Assembly: GCA_025997955.1 (NCBI GenBank)
Contig: BNVH01000060.1
Location: 1-25,328 of the forward strand
Origin: Synergistales bacterium
GTDB taxonomy: Bacteria; Synergistota; Synergistia; Synergistales; Aminobacteriaceae
Direction: 5' to 3'
DNA length: 25,328 nucleotides
Under the pieces are notes generated by a model, which saw nothing but the letters and a program-made list of their open reading frames with translations, was not told the origin of the DNA and ran no database searches. Shown one piece after another: positions 16,474-24,676 of the stretch. The first letter of the stretch is position 1; each line of letters begins with the position of its first letter. A program made the translations under genes and the position numbers.

Positions 16474-19400
16474 TTACGCGGTTTTCGTAAACCGCAGCCT
16501 CATCATCCAATATATCTTATAAGCCGCCGGTATTGCCAAGAGCGCCAAAAAGCCGCCCGCTATAAGTCCGCCTATCGCGACGACGGCTATGGGCGAGCGC
16601 ATGGCCGCGCCCTGTCCCGTCGTCATGGCGAGCGGCAAAAGAGACGCCACCGACGTGGCTATTGCCATCACGAGCGACTTGAGCCTTGTCTCAGACGCCT
16701 GCTCTATCGCCTGATACGGGTGGACTTTTTCTTCGATTCTCAAAGTCTCGGCGTAGTCCACCACGACAATGGCGTTGTTCACGACCATGCCGATAAGCAT
16801 AATCATGCCGATAAGCGCGAAAAGCGATATGGACGTGCCGGAGACCAACATCGCCGGTATGACGCCAATAAGCGCCATAGGCACGGTCATAAGTATGATG
16901 AACGCGTAAGCCCAGGACTCCATTATGGCCGCCACGACTATATATGTTATGACTATGGCTATCATCATGGCGCGGAACAGCTCGGCGAAGTCCTCGGCCA
17001 TATCCTCGGCCTCGCCGCCTAAACTTGTGGAGTAGCCGGGCGGAAACTCCATGTTTTTGAGCATTTCGCTTATTTTGTCGTTGCCCTCGCCCGTCGTGAT
17101 ATAGCGGACGTTGCCCGTAATGGTTATGACGCGCTCGCGCTCTATGCGGCGAATCTCCGTCGGGGCGTCGCGCCAGGCCACGTCAGCCATCTCCTTGAGC
17201 GGCACTATGCCGTAGCCCGTCATTATGGGCAGCTCCTCGACCGTATATATATCCCCGGCCCTCTCGCGGTCAAGACGCGCCTTTATATCATACTCGAAGC
17301 CGTCGCGGCGGAATTTACCGGAGTCGTTGCCTATAAGGTAGCCCCTCACGATGCTCGATAAGTCTGAGATGTTTATGCCAAGAGGGGCGAGACGCCAGCG
17401 AATAGGCAAAATCTGAAGCTCTGGCTTTCCCATCTCCGTCTGTATGGCGAGGTCTCGAATGCCGGGGATGAGACGCCCGCGCGCGCGAATTTTTTCGGCT
17501 AATGTGTATAAAACGCTCATATCCTGGCCGGATACGCGAATTTCTATCGGGTCGTTGAAGCCGCGCCTCGTGTCGTAGACCACGTACTCGACGCCCTGAA
17601 GCGTCGCCAGAAATGGGCGTATTTTGTCCGCTGTGTCCATAGTGGTCGGCCTGTTTGGGTCGTTTGCGAGCGATATGGCTATGGACGACCTATAAACTCC
17701 GCTGCTGCGAAACGAAGCGCCTATTGTCGCCACTACGTTGGTGATGTAGGTCTTGCGCTCCGGCATACTGTCTATAAAGTCCTCCACAAGGCGTGTCTTT
17801 CTTGTTGTTTCCTCTATGGACGCGCTGTTTGAAAGCGTGAGCTCGATAGTTATGGTGCCGTCGTCGTCAGCGGGCATAAACTGCGTCCCGATAAGGCGTC
17901 CCAATCTCAGCACCCCGAACATCAAGGCTCCGAAGATAATCAGCGTCAAAAACGCGTGCCGCGTGGAGCGGCGGAGCAAAAACATGAACATATCCCTAAA
18001 GCCGTCATAAAGCCAAATCCACCAGCCGGTCAGAATCTTACTGACGATGGATATTTCCTTGCCCGGCTTTATGCGCGCCGCCATACAGGGCGTGACGGAC
18101 ATAGTAACCCAGAGCGAAAAAATAGTGGCGTAAATGATGGTCACGGCGTAAGGAGCTAAAAACTGCCCCGCTATGCCGTGCATAAGCGCGACGGGCAAAA
18201 AGACGCCCAAGTTTGTAAGCACGCCGGCCAATACGGAGACGGATATTTCCTCCGTGCCCTTTTGAGCGGCCTCAAACGGCTCGTAGCCCAAGTCCCTATA
18301 GCGGTAGATATTTTCCAATATGAGGATGGCGTTCATGACGAGCGTGCCCATAGAGAGAGCGAGTCCTAATGTGCTCATGAGGTTTAGCGTATATCCCAAA
18401 CCCTCCATCGGGATGAACGTAGCCATAAAAGCGACGGGCATAGAGACGGCCACGATAAACGTAGCCGAAAACCTCTGTAAAAAGAGGTATATAACAAGAG
18501 ACGTGAGGACTATACCGACGGCTGTGTCGCGGATGACGTTTTTGACGGACGTCTCAATGAAAGGCGTGTTGTCCATCGTGTAGCGCATCTCAAAATCGGG
18601 CATGTCTTTCATTGTCTGCTCTAAATTCCGCTTCACGACGCGCCCGGCCGTCACGACGTCGGCGTTAGCGCGCGGGCTTACCTGAAGCTGGACGACAGAT
18701 ACGCCGTTGGCGCGCGCTATGGATCTTACGTCCTCCTCGCCGTCAATGACACGCCCCAAGAGTGACAGCGGGATGGGGTCGCCGGCCGCTGTCTGGACTA
18801 TTATATTTTCGAGCTGCTCAACCTCGTTGAACTCGCCCACCAAACGAAGCGTAACTTCGTCCGTCGTCTGAGTGATGTAGCCGGAGGGGTTTGTGATATT
18901 GTTGGCCGCTACGACGGCGCATATTTGCCTGTATGTGATGTTGTACTCGGACAGGGCCACGGGGTCTAATATTATCTGAATCTCTCTGACCTTTCCCCCG
19001 ACGACCTGCACCTGCCCCACGCCCTCCACGCGGGCGACCAACGGCTGGACGCGGTCTTCGATATATTTACGCGCGTCTTTTTCCGGCATATTTGACGTGA
19101 ACGACACGGTCAAAAACGGCTGAGAGTTGATGTCGAACTTCAAACAAATAGGCTCGTCAACGCCGTCGGGGAGCGCCTGAACCTTTGCCTTGACTTTGTT
19201 ATTGACGTCAACCAAGGCCAAATCGGGGTCTACGCCGCTCTGCATCTCGACGGCCAGCAGCGATACGCCATCCTGAGAGTAGCTCGTTATAGTTTTGAGT
19301 CCTTCAAGGTCGGATAGGGAATCCTCTAAGGGCTTTGAGACCAACTGCTCTATTTCGTTGGGGCTTGCGCCTTCGTAAATAGTCCTGACAATGACGAACG

Positions 19401-19530
19401 GCAACTCCACGTTGGGATACAGCATTACGCCAAGCGTGCTGTAGCTGCTCCACCCCAGAAATAGGAAAACTATGACGCCGCACCATGTAAATACAGGGCG
19501 TCTGATACAAAATCGTATAAATCCGCTCAT
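16474..19530 (-). CDS. RND efflux pump inner-membrane subunit 1 (atypical TM4)
   Basis: This 1018-residue protein belongs to the AcrB/HAE1-like resistance-nodulation-division family, with 12 predicted membrane helices and two large periplasmic loops. It starts FIRFCIRRPVFTWCGVIVF, with a typical ELPFVIVRTIYEGASPNEIE block. In TM4 the pair matching AcrB Asp407-Asp408 is Met399-Asn400 (codons at 18331-18336; LSMGTLVMNAILILEN). The AcrB Lys940 position is Asn918 (GMVVNNAIVVVDY), Thr978 is Ala956, and only the Arg971 equivalent (Arg949) is kept. The usual proton path is therefore largely missing. It overlaps the fusion-protein gene by 4 bases (ATGA) and is the last gene of the tetR operon. It may be a drug, lipid or peptide exporter with different energy coupling, or work only with a partner. 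Confidence 0.9.
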   Translation of the reverse strand: MSGFIRFCIRRPVFTWCGVIVFLFLGWSSYSTLGVMLYPNVELPFVIVRTIYEGASPNEIEQLVSKPLEDSLSDLEGLKTITSYSQDGVSLLAVEMQSGVDPDLALVDVNNKVKAKVQALPDGVDEPICLKFDINSQPFLTVSFTSNMPEKDARKYIEDRVQPLVARVEGVGQVQVVGGKVREIQIILDPVALSEYNITYRQICAVVAANNITNPSGYITQTTDEVTLRLVGEFNEVEQLENIIVQTAAGDPIPLSLLGRVIDGEEDVRSIARANGVSVVQLQVSPRANADVVTAGRVVKRNLEQTMKDMPDFEMRYTMDNTPFIETSVKNVIRDTAVGIVLTSLVIYLFLQRFSATFIVAVSMPVAFMATFIPMEGLGYTLNLMSTLGLALSMGTLVMNAILILENIYRYRDLGYEPFEAAQKGTEEISVSVLAGVLTNLGVFLPVALMHGIAGQFLAPYAVTIIYATIFSLWVTMSVTPCMAARIKPGKEISIVSKILTGWWIWLYDGFRDMFMFLLRRSTRHAFLTLIIFGALMFGVLRLGRLIGTQFMPADDDGTITIELTLSNSASIEETTRKTRLVEDFIDSMPERKTYITNVVATIGASFRSSGVYRSSIAISLANDPNRPTTMDTADKIRPFLATLQGVEYVVYDTRRGFNDPIEIRVSGQDMSVLYTLAEKIRARGRLIPGIRDLAIQTEMGKPELQILPIRWRLAPLGINISDLSSIVRGYLIGNDSGKFRRDGFEYDIKARLDRERAGDIYTVEELPIMTGYGIVPLKEMADVAWRDAPTEIRRIERERVITITGNVRYITTGEGNDKISEMLKNMEFPPGYSTSLGGEAEDMAEDFAELFRAMMIAIVITYIVVAAIMESWAYAFIILMTVPMALIGVIPAMLVSGTSISLFALIGMIMLIGMVVNNAIVVVDYAETLRIEEKVHPYQAIEQASETRLKSLVMAIATSVASLLPLAMTTGQGAAMRSPIAVVAIGGLIAGGFLALLAIPAAYKIYWMMRLRFTKTA

Positions 19531-20621
19531 TTTGCGGTCTCTTCAACGCGCGCGCCGTCGGAAAGAGTGCGGTTGCCGCTGACGATTATCCTGTCGCCGA
19601 GCTTCAGTCCATCTTCCACTATCACGCGCCCGTTTCTCCCCTCGCTCGTGACGACAGTGACCAATTGAGCCACGCTCCCATCGGGCGAGTCTTTCAGAGT
19701 ATATACGAATTGTTTATCCCCGCGGTACATAACTATGTCGGACGGAATGATTATCGCGCTATCTTTCTTTTCGACGAGAAACTGCCCCTCAAGATACGCG
19801 CCGGGCAGTATTCCGCTGTCGGAAGCCACTCCGACGATGACGGCGTAAAGCCCGGAGCCCGCGTGAGCCTCGGGGCTGATGCGCTTGACCCGTCCGTTGC
19901 TTCTCTTGCCGTCAACCATCAAAACGACGCTCGTATTTTTGTTTATGTGTGGAATATCCTTTTTGGAGACCATAAGCTGAGCCTCCATCTCGGAGGGGTC
20001 GATTATCGAAATAAGCGGTTTTCCCACCTCAGCTACTTCGCCTGGCTCCACGCTTCGCGCCGATACAATCCCGTTGATGCTTGCCTTCAGCTCCGTCCTC
20101 TGGAGCGTGGAGCGGGACGACTGCGCGCTTGCCTCAAGCGACTTCATGGCGGCGTAAGCCCTGTCCACTTCAGACTGAGACACGCCGCCCTTCTTGCTCA
20201 GTTCCGAGAGGCGGTTGTAGTTCAAAAGCGCCTCCTCGTACCCGGTGCGGCTGGCTTGCGCGTTTGCCGCGTAGTCGGCCTTGAGTAAAGAAACGACTGT
20301 CTGCCCAGACTTGACCGAGTCGCCCACCTGGACATGCACAGACTGCACAACCTCGCGCACATAAGCCGTCACATCCTGAGTACGGGCCGCTTTGGCCTGC
20401 CCATAATAGCTTCGCCAGGACTCCCACAGCTCAGGAGCAACCACATCGCTCGTGACAGGAAAAATCGTTACGATATTCTCCGCCAAAGACGCCACGTTAG
20501 CCGCGCTCTCTTTCAGCTTAGCCTGCACCTCGGTCGCGAGTATCCATACGCCGACACCGATAACCGCCAACCAGAACAGAACTCGAAGTCCGTTCAGCTT
20601 CCTTAATATACTTTGAAACAT
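19527..20621 (-). CDS. RND periplasmic adaptor (membrane fusion protein)
   Basis: This is a 364-residue HlyD/AcrA-type adaptor. Residues about 12-30 form a membrane anchor; there is no lipobox. A barrel-sandwich half motif (VREVVQSVHVQVGDSVKSG) is at about 88-106. A short alpha-hairpin at about 115-165 holds the EEALLNYNRLSELSKKGG turn. The second lipoyl half (SINGIVSARSVEPGEVAEVG), beta-barrel and membrane-proximal domains follow. The start codon directly abuts the tetR stop (TAA 20622-20624), and its GGAGG (20630-20634) lies inside tetR. It is the only adaptor gene visible for two pumps and one outer-membrane factor in the window. Confidence 0.9.
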   Translation of the reverse strand: MFQSILRKLNGLRVLFWLAVIGVGVWILATEVQAKLKESAANVASLAENIVTIFPVTSDVVAPELWESWRSYYGQAKAARTQDVTAYVREVVQSVHVQVGDSVKSGQTVVSLLKADYAANAQASRTGYEEALLNYNRLSELSKKGGVSQSEVDRAYAAMKSLEASAQSSRSTLQRTELKASINGIVSARSVEPGEVAEVGKPLISIIDPSEMEAQLMVSKKDIPHINKNTSVVLMVDGKRSNGRVKRISPEAHAGSGLYAVIVGVASDSGILPGAYLEGQFLVEKKDSAIIIPSDIVMYRGDKQFVYTLKDSPDGSVAQLVTVVTSEGRNGRVIVEDGLKLGDRIIVSGNRTLSDGARVEETAK

Positions 20622-21266
20622 TTATACAACCTCCTCGGGTGTCAACATTCTCTTGCTCAAATCGTGCATAGTTACCATAAAACGCTCAAACTTTGCGCGC
20701 CACAAGTCTTTGTCCGTGTCTGGATAAGCCCCTACAATCTCACTTGACAGCGCCTCACCGGCGGCGTGCATCACGCGCTGTAACACCTCTATGGGCAAGT
20801 CGCTCCGCACCGCGCCGAGTTCGCGCCCCCTGATCAGCAGGTCGTCCATAAAGCCCACCAAGCGCCTGTGCGCGCCACAAAGCGAACCGCTGTTCGCGGC
20901 TCTCGCGTCTTCTTTGGATATTCGATACATCACCTGCGCCACGACCGGGTTCTCAGACAAAAACATAATGACACGCTTGTGATATTCCCAGGCCACAGCC
21001 CAATATTCATCCCTTGCCGTCGGCAGTTCCAAAGAGCCGAACGACCCTCCAAAGCGCTTGCATACCTCGTCCAAGACCGTAGTGATAAGGCTGTCCTTGT
21101 TCTCAAAATAGTAGTATACGCTGCCCTTGCTCAGGCCGGATTTTTCGATGATCCTATTGTAAGACGCCGCGTCGAAGCCGCGTTCCGCAAACTCCTCTAT
21201 CGCCGCCTCTATTAACCGTTCGCGCTTGGTATCGTCTAACCTCTCCTGTCTAACGATGAAAATCAC
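20622..21266 (-). CDS. TetR-family repressor of the efflux operon
   Basis: The protein has 214 residues from GTG 21266. The N-terminal helix-turn-helix (about 30-60) reads AAIEEFAERGFDAASYNRI then KSGLSKGSVYYYFENKDSL, textbook TetR. The frame stays open to 21362, but the extra 32 residues are hydrophobic and not TetR-like, and they cover a palindrome that looks like the operator. GGAAGG (21271-21276) lies 4 bases before the GTG. The gene leads the operon with the adaptor and pump 1, so it probably represses its own operon and perhaps the divergent pump 2. The inducer is unknown. Confidence 0.85.
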   Translation of the reverse strand: MIFIVRQERLDDTKRERLIEAAIEEFAERGFDAASYNRIIEKSGLSKGSVYYYFENKDSLITTVLDEVCKRFGGSFGSLELPTARDEYWAVAWEYHKRVIMFLSENPVVAQVMYRISKEDARAANSGSLCGAHRRLVGFMDDLLIRGRELGAVRSDLPIEVLQRVMHAAGEALSSEIVGAYPDTDKDLWRAKFERFMVTMHDLSKRMLTPEEVV

Positions 21267-21300
21267 CTCGCCTTCCGTATTTCCATAGTTTACCATATAG

Positions 21301-21318
21301 TTCGACCACTTGGTCAAA
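21301..21318. promoter_or_regulatory. Putative TetR operator
   Basis: GACCA-CT-TGGTC is a perfect palindrome core, extended to 18 bases with one mismatch pair. It lies 35 bases upstream of the tetR start. Its minus-strand right half contains TTGACC, a likely -35 (21312-21317), so repressor binding would block the promoter. The matching -10 is weak. Confidence 0.5.
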
Positions 21319-21399
21319 CCAAATAGCATGAAGATTATACTCGCTATTTTCAAAAATTCCAAGTGTAAAAATTGGGTATGGCAAAAATTGAAAATGTAG

Positions 21400-21408
21400 T
21401 GTTATAAT
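21400..21408 (+). promoter_or_regulatory. Extended -10 promoter of the RND pump 2 operon
   Basis: TGTTATAAT (perfect -10 at 21403-21408 with TG one base before) lies about 100 bases before pump 2. No good -35 is present. It is 82 bases from the putative TetR operator, so direct repression from that site is not assured. The leader 21415-21509 holds a CTTTCC and GGAAAAG pairing that overlaps the ribosome site. Confidence 0.5.
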
Positions 21409-21509
21409 ACGTCACTGCAATATATATTGGACACCGTGGTGCTGAACCTCATACCCGTTCAAGCAGCTTTCCCTTCAAAAGGCGTTGTGTCAAAAGGAAA
21501 AGGTGGAAT

Positions 21510-24500
21510 ATGTTTTCAAAATTTTTCATCTCGCATCCCCGCTTTGCGATGGTGATTTCTATCATCATCTCTCTGGCGGGAGTTGTGGCCGCGTTTAACC
21601 TTCCTATCAAGCAGTACCCGGACGTCGCTCCGCCCCAGATTCAGGTTGCGGCAATCTACCCAGGCGCAGATGCTGAGACTCTGGCAAACACGGTGGGCGC
21701 GCCGCTTGAGGAGGCCATCAACGGAGTGGACGATATGATCTACATGAGCTCCACGTCCGCTAACTCCGGGCGTTACACGCTCTCCATCTCGTTCAAGACG
21801 GGGACGGACTCCGACATGGCGTTGGTGAGGGTGCAGAACAGGGTACAGCAAGCGACCCCGCAGCTCCCCGCCGAAGTGACGGCGCAGGGCATAACGACGA
21901 CGACGAGCTTGGCAAATTCACTCGGCTTTGTTGCCCTCGTCTCACCGAACGGTACCCGGGACGCGTTGTTTTTGACAGACTACGCGACCACCGATGTCGC
22001 CAATATCCTGAAGCGCGTTCCCGGAATGGGCGACGTTCAGGTTTTCGGCGCGAAGTACAGCATTCGTATATGGTTAGACCCGGAGCGCCTGTCATTTCTC
22101 GGCCTTTCCACAAACGATGTTGCCGCCGCCATCGCAAGTCAGAACAGGCAGGCGTCGCTGGGTTTCATTGGCTCGTCTCCGGCCGCCGCAGCGAACCCGT
22201 TGGTCTATTCTCTGACGACGCAGGGACGCCTCAGCACGATTCGCGAGTTTGAGGAGATAATCCTTCGCGCGGGACGTGAAGGCGTCGTGGAGCTCGGCGA
22301 CGTTTCGCGCATCGAGCTGGGAGAAGAAATGTACAACATACACTCGGACTTCAACGGCGCGCCTTCCGCCATGATAGCCCTGTCGCAAAGCACGGACGCC
22401 AACGCCCTCGACGTTATGCGCGCGACCCGGAAAACCATAGCCGAAATAGAGAAGAGCCTCCCCTCGGACGTCGCGTTTGTCGTAAACTACGACTCCACAG
22501 ACTACGTGCGGGCGACAATCGCCGAAATAACTGAGACCCTCATTCTGACGTTCCTTTTAGTCATGGCGGTCTGCTACATCTTTTTGCAGAGCTGGCGCGT
22601 TACGTTGGTTCCGGTCGTCGCCATACCCGTTTCACTTCTGGGGACATTCATCGGCCTCTTTGTCCTGCGCTTCAGTATCAACGTATTGACGCTGTTCGGC
22701 CTTGTGCTCGTCATCGGAACGGTCGTCGACAACGCGATTATCGTCGTCGAGCGCGTACTCTTCGTTATGGATAGGGACAAATGCGACGCCCGAAGCGCGA
22801 CAGTACAAGCCATGAAAGACGTCACAGGCCCCATGACGGCTACCACCTTGGTCTTCCTCGCTATATTCGTTCCGGTTGCGCTCATGAGCGGTATAACGGG
22901 CGAGATATACCGCCAGTTCGCCGTGACCGTCGCGGTCTCCGTCTGCTTCTCGCTTGTGGTAGCCCTTACACTTTCTCCGGCGATGTGCGCGCACCTGCTT
23001 CGCGACATCAAGCCCAAGCAGCGCGGACCTTTAGCCTGGTTCAATAAGGCGCTGGCCCTATCCACTCGGGGATACGTCGCGGGGGCTATGTGGATAGCGC
23101 GGAGAAGCGCTGTAACCATGGGACTTTTCGCGCTCTTTGTCTGGGGCTGCTACGAGATAGCCGCTATTACCCCGACTGCCTTTATCCCGGACGAGGATCA
23201 GGGCATGATATTCGTGCCCATTCAGCTTCCCGAGGGCGCGTCGGCCGCCCGCCTCGATAACCTTATGACGGAGCTGCTTCCAAAGCTGCGCGCCATTCCG
23301 GGCGTCCAGAACACCGCCGGCGTTCAGGGGTTCAGCATTCTCGGCGACGCGGGCGAGAACGTAGGAACCACCTTCCTTCCTTTAGAAAATTGGTCGCGTC
23401 GAACGACGCCCGACAGGAGCCAAGAGAGCATAGTGGCTCAGGTAGCGCGGGTGTCCGCCTCCTTCCCCGAGGCGAGAATCAATGTTTTTACGCCTCCCGC
23501 CATAGAGGGCATAGGCATAGCGGGCGGCTTGGATCTGCGCCTGCAGGCGACCCGGGACAAAGACCCCGCTAAGTTGGAGGCCGTGATGAACGATCTTCTT
23601 GCGCAAATAAATCAGTCGCCCGAGTTTTCTTACGCGTTTAGCAGCTACACCGCCAACACGCCTCATATCTTCCTCGACATCGACAGGAAAAAAGCGGAGA
23701 TGCTGCAAGTTCCGATAGGCAACGTGTTTGGCGCGTTTCAAGCGTATTTTGGGACTACCTACGTCAACGACATCAACCTTGGCTCACAGGTCAACAAAGT
23801 CATATTGCAGTCCGACTGGGAATATCGAAACAGAATAGACAGTGTTGGCGCCATTCACGTGACTAACCTGACAGGAGACCAGGTTCCGGCGCAGAGCTTT
23901 ATGACGCTGAAAAAGAAGCTCGCGCCGCGCGCCATCAACCGTTACAACCTATTCCCCACCGCCGCTATAACCATATCCCTGAAGCCAGGCTTCTCTTCGG
24001 GACAGGGGATAGCGCGTATCACCGAGTTAGAGAAGACCCTTCCTGAAGGTTACACCTGCGTCTGGTCGGGCATGACCTATCAGGAGAAGGAGTCCGGCAG
24101 CCAGGTTGGCCTGATAATCGGGATAGCGCTCTTGTTCGGCTACTTCTTCCTCGTAGCGCAATACGAGAGTTGGACTGTGCCTATGGGCGTCGTCCTGTCG
24201 CTGCCGGTAGGTCTATTGGGCGCTTTGGTGGGAATTTTCATCATGGGGATAAACCTGTCCATCTACACCCAGCTCGGCATTCTGTTATTGGTGGGCTTGG
24301 CGGCCAAAAACGCCATACTCATCATCGAGTTCGCGAAAGAACAGCACGACGACCACGGGGTTTCGATACTCCAAGCGGCGGCAGAGGCGGGATTTGAGCG
24401 GTTTCGGTCGGTTCTGATGACGGCGTTCACCTGTGTCTTGGGCGTGCTTCCAATGCTCGTGGCGAAGGGCGCGGGGGCGGCCAGCCGCCTTCACGTCGGA

Positions 24501-24656
24501 ACGACGATGTTCTTCGGAATGGGATTGGCCACTATCCTCGGAATCTTCCTGATCCCCGGACTTTACGTAGTTCTGCAGACCAACCGCGAGCGGGCGAAGG
24601 CGCTTATTGCAAGGATATTCTCTACGGACTCTGTTACCGGAGATGAGGCGGAGTGA
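21510..24656 (+). CDS. RND efflux pump inner-membrane subunit 2 (AcrB/HAE1 type)
   Basis: The protein has 1048 residues, matching AcrB in length and numbering. The N-terminus MFSKFFISHPRFAMVISII and the blocks LPIKQYPDVAPPQIQV and YPGADAETL are typical of hydrophobe/amphiphile exporters. In TM4 it reads GTVVDNAIIVVER: Asp407 is kept but position 408 is Asn (22731-22733). Lys933 (LAAKNAILIIEFAKE) and the RFRSVLMT segment keep the other relay residues. GGTGG and AAGG lie just before ATG 21510. An outer-membrane factor gene follows 20 bases downstream, but no adaptor gene precedes it, unlike the common adaptor-pump-factor order. Probable drug, bile-salt or dye exporter. Confidence 0.92.
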   Translation: MFSKFFISHPRFAMVISIIISLAGVVAAFNLPIKQYPDVAPPQIQVAAIYPGADAETLANTVGAPLEEAINGVDDMIYMSSTSANSGRYTLSISFKTGTDSDMALVRVQNRVQQATPQLPAEVTAQGITTTTSLANSLGFVALVSPNGTRDALFLTDYATTDVANILKRVPGMGDVQVFGAKYSIRIWLDPERLSFLGLSTNDVAAAIASQNRQASLGFIGSSPAAAANPLVYSLTTQGRLSTIREFEEIILRAGREGVVELGDVSRIELGEEMYNIHSDFNGAPSAMIALSQSTDANALDVMRATRKTIAEIEKSLPSDVAFVVNYDSTDYVRATIAEITETLILTFLLVMAVCYIFLQSWRVTLVPVVAIPVSLLGTFIGLFVLRFSINVLTLFGLVLVIGTVVDNAIIVVERVLFVMDRDKCDARSATVQAMKDVTGPMTATTLVFLAIFVPVALMSGITGEIYRQFAVTVAVSVCFSLVVALTLSPAMCAHLLRDIKPKQRGPLAWFNKALALSTRGYVAGAMWIARRSAVTMGLFALFVWGCYEIAAITPTAFIPDEDQGMIFVPIQLPEGASAARLDNLMTELLPKLRAIPGVQNTAGVQGFSILGDAGENVGTTFLPLENWSRRTTPDRSQESIVAQVARVSASFPEARINVFTPPAIEGIGIAGGLDLRLQATRDKDPAKLEAVMNDLLAQINQSPEFSYAFSSYTANTPHIFLDIDRKKAEMLQVPIGNVFGAFQAYFGTTYVNDINLGSQVNKVILQSDWEYRNRIDSVGAIHVTNLTGDQVPAQSFMTLKKKLAPRAINRYNLFPTAAITISLKPGFSSGQGIARITELEKTLPEGYTCVWSGMTYQEKESGSQVGLIIGIALLFGYFFLVAQYESWTVPMGVVLSLPVGLLGALVGIFIMGINLSIYTQLGILLLVGLAAKNAILIIEFAKEQHDDHGVSILQAAAEAGFERFRSVLMTAFTCVLGVLPMLVAKGAGAASRLHVGTTMFFGMGLATILGIFLIPGLYVVLQTNRERAKALIARIFSTDSVTGDEAE

Positions 24657-24676
24657 TGAATATGGAGGTTCAAGAC

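Noticed and set aside
16015..17022. A 335-residue plus-strand frame across the amidohydrolase end and the RND gene
   Set aside because: It is Arg/His-rich, overlaps two well-supported genes in other frames and runs through the intergenic hairpin.
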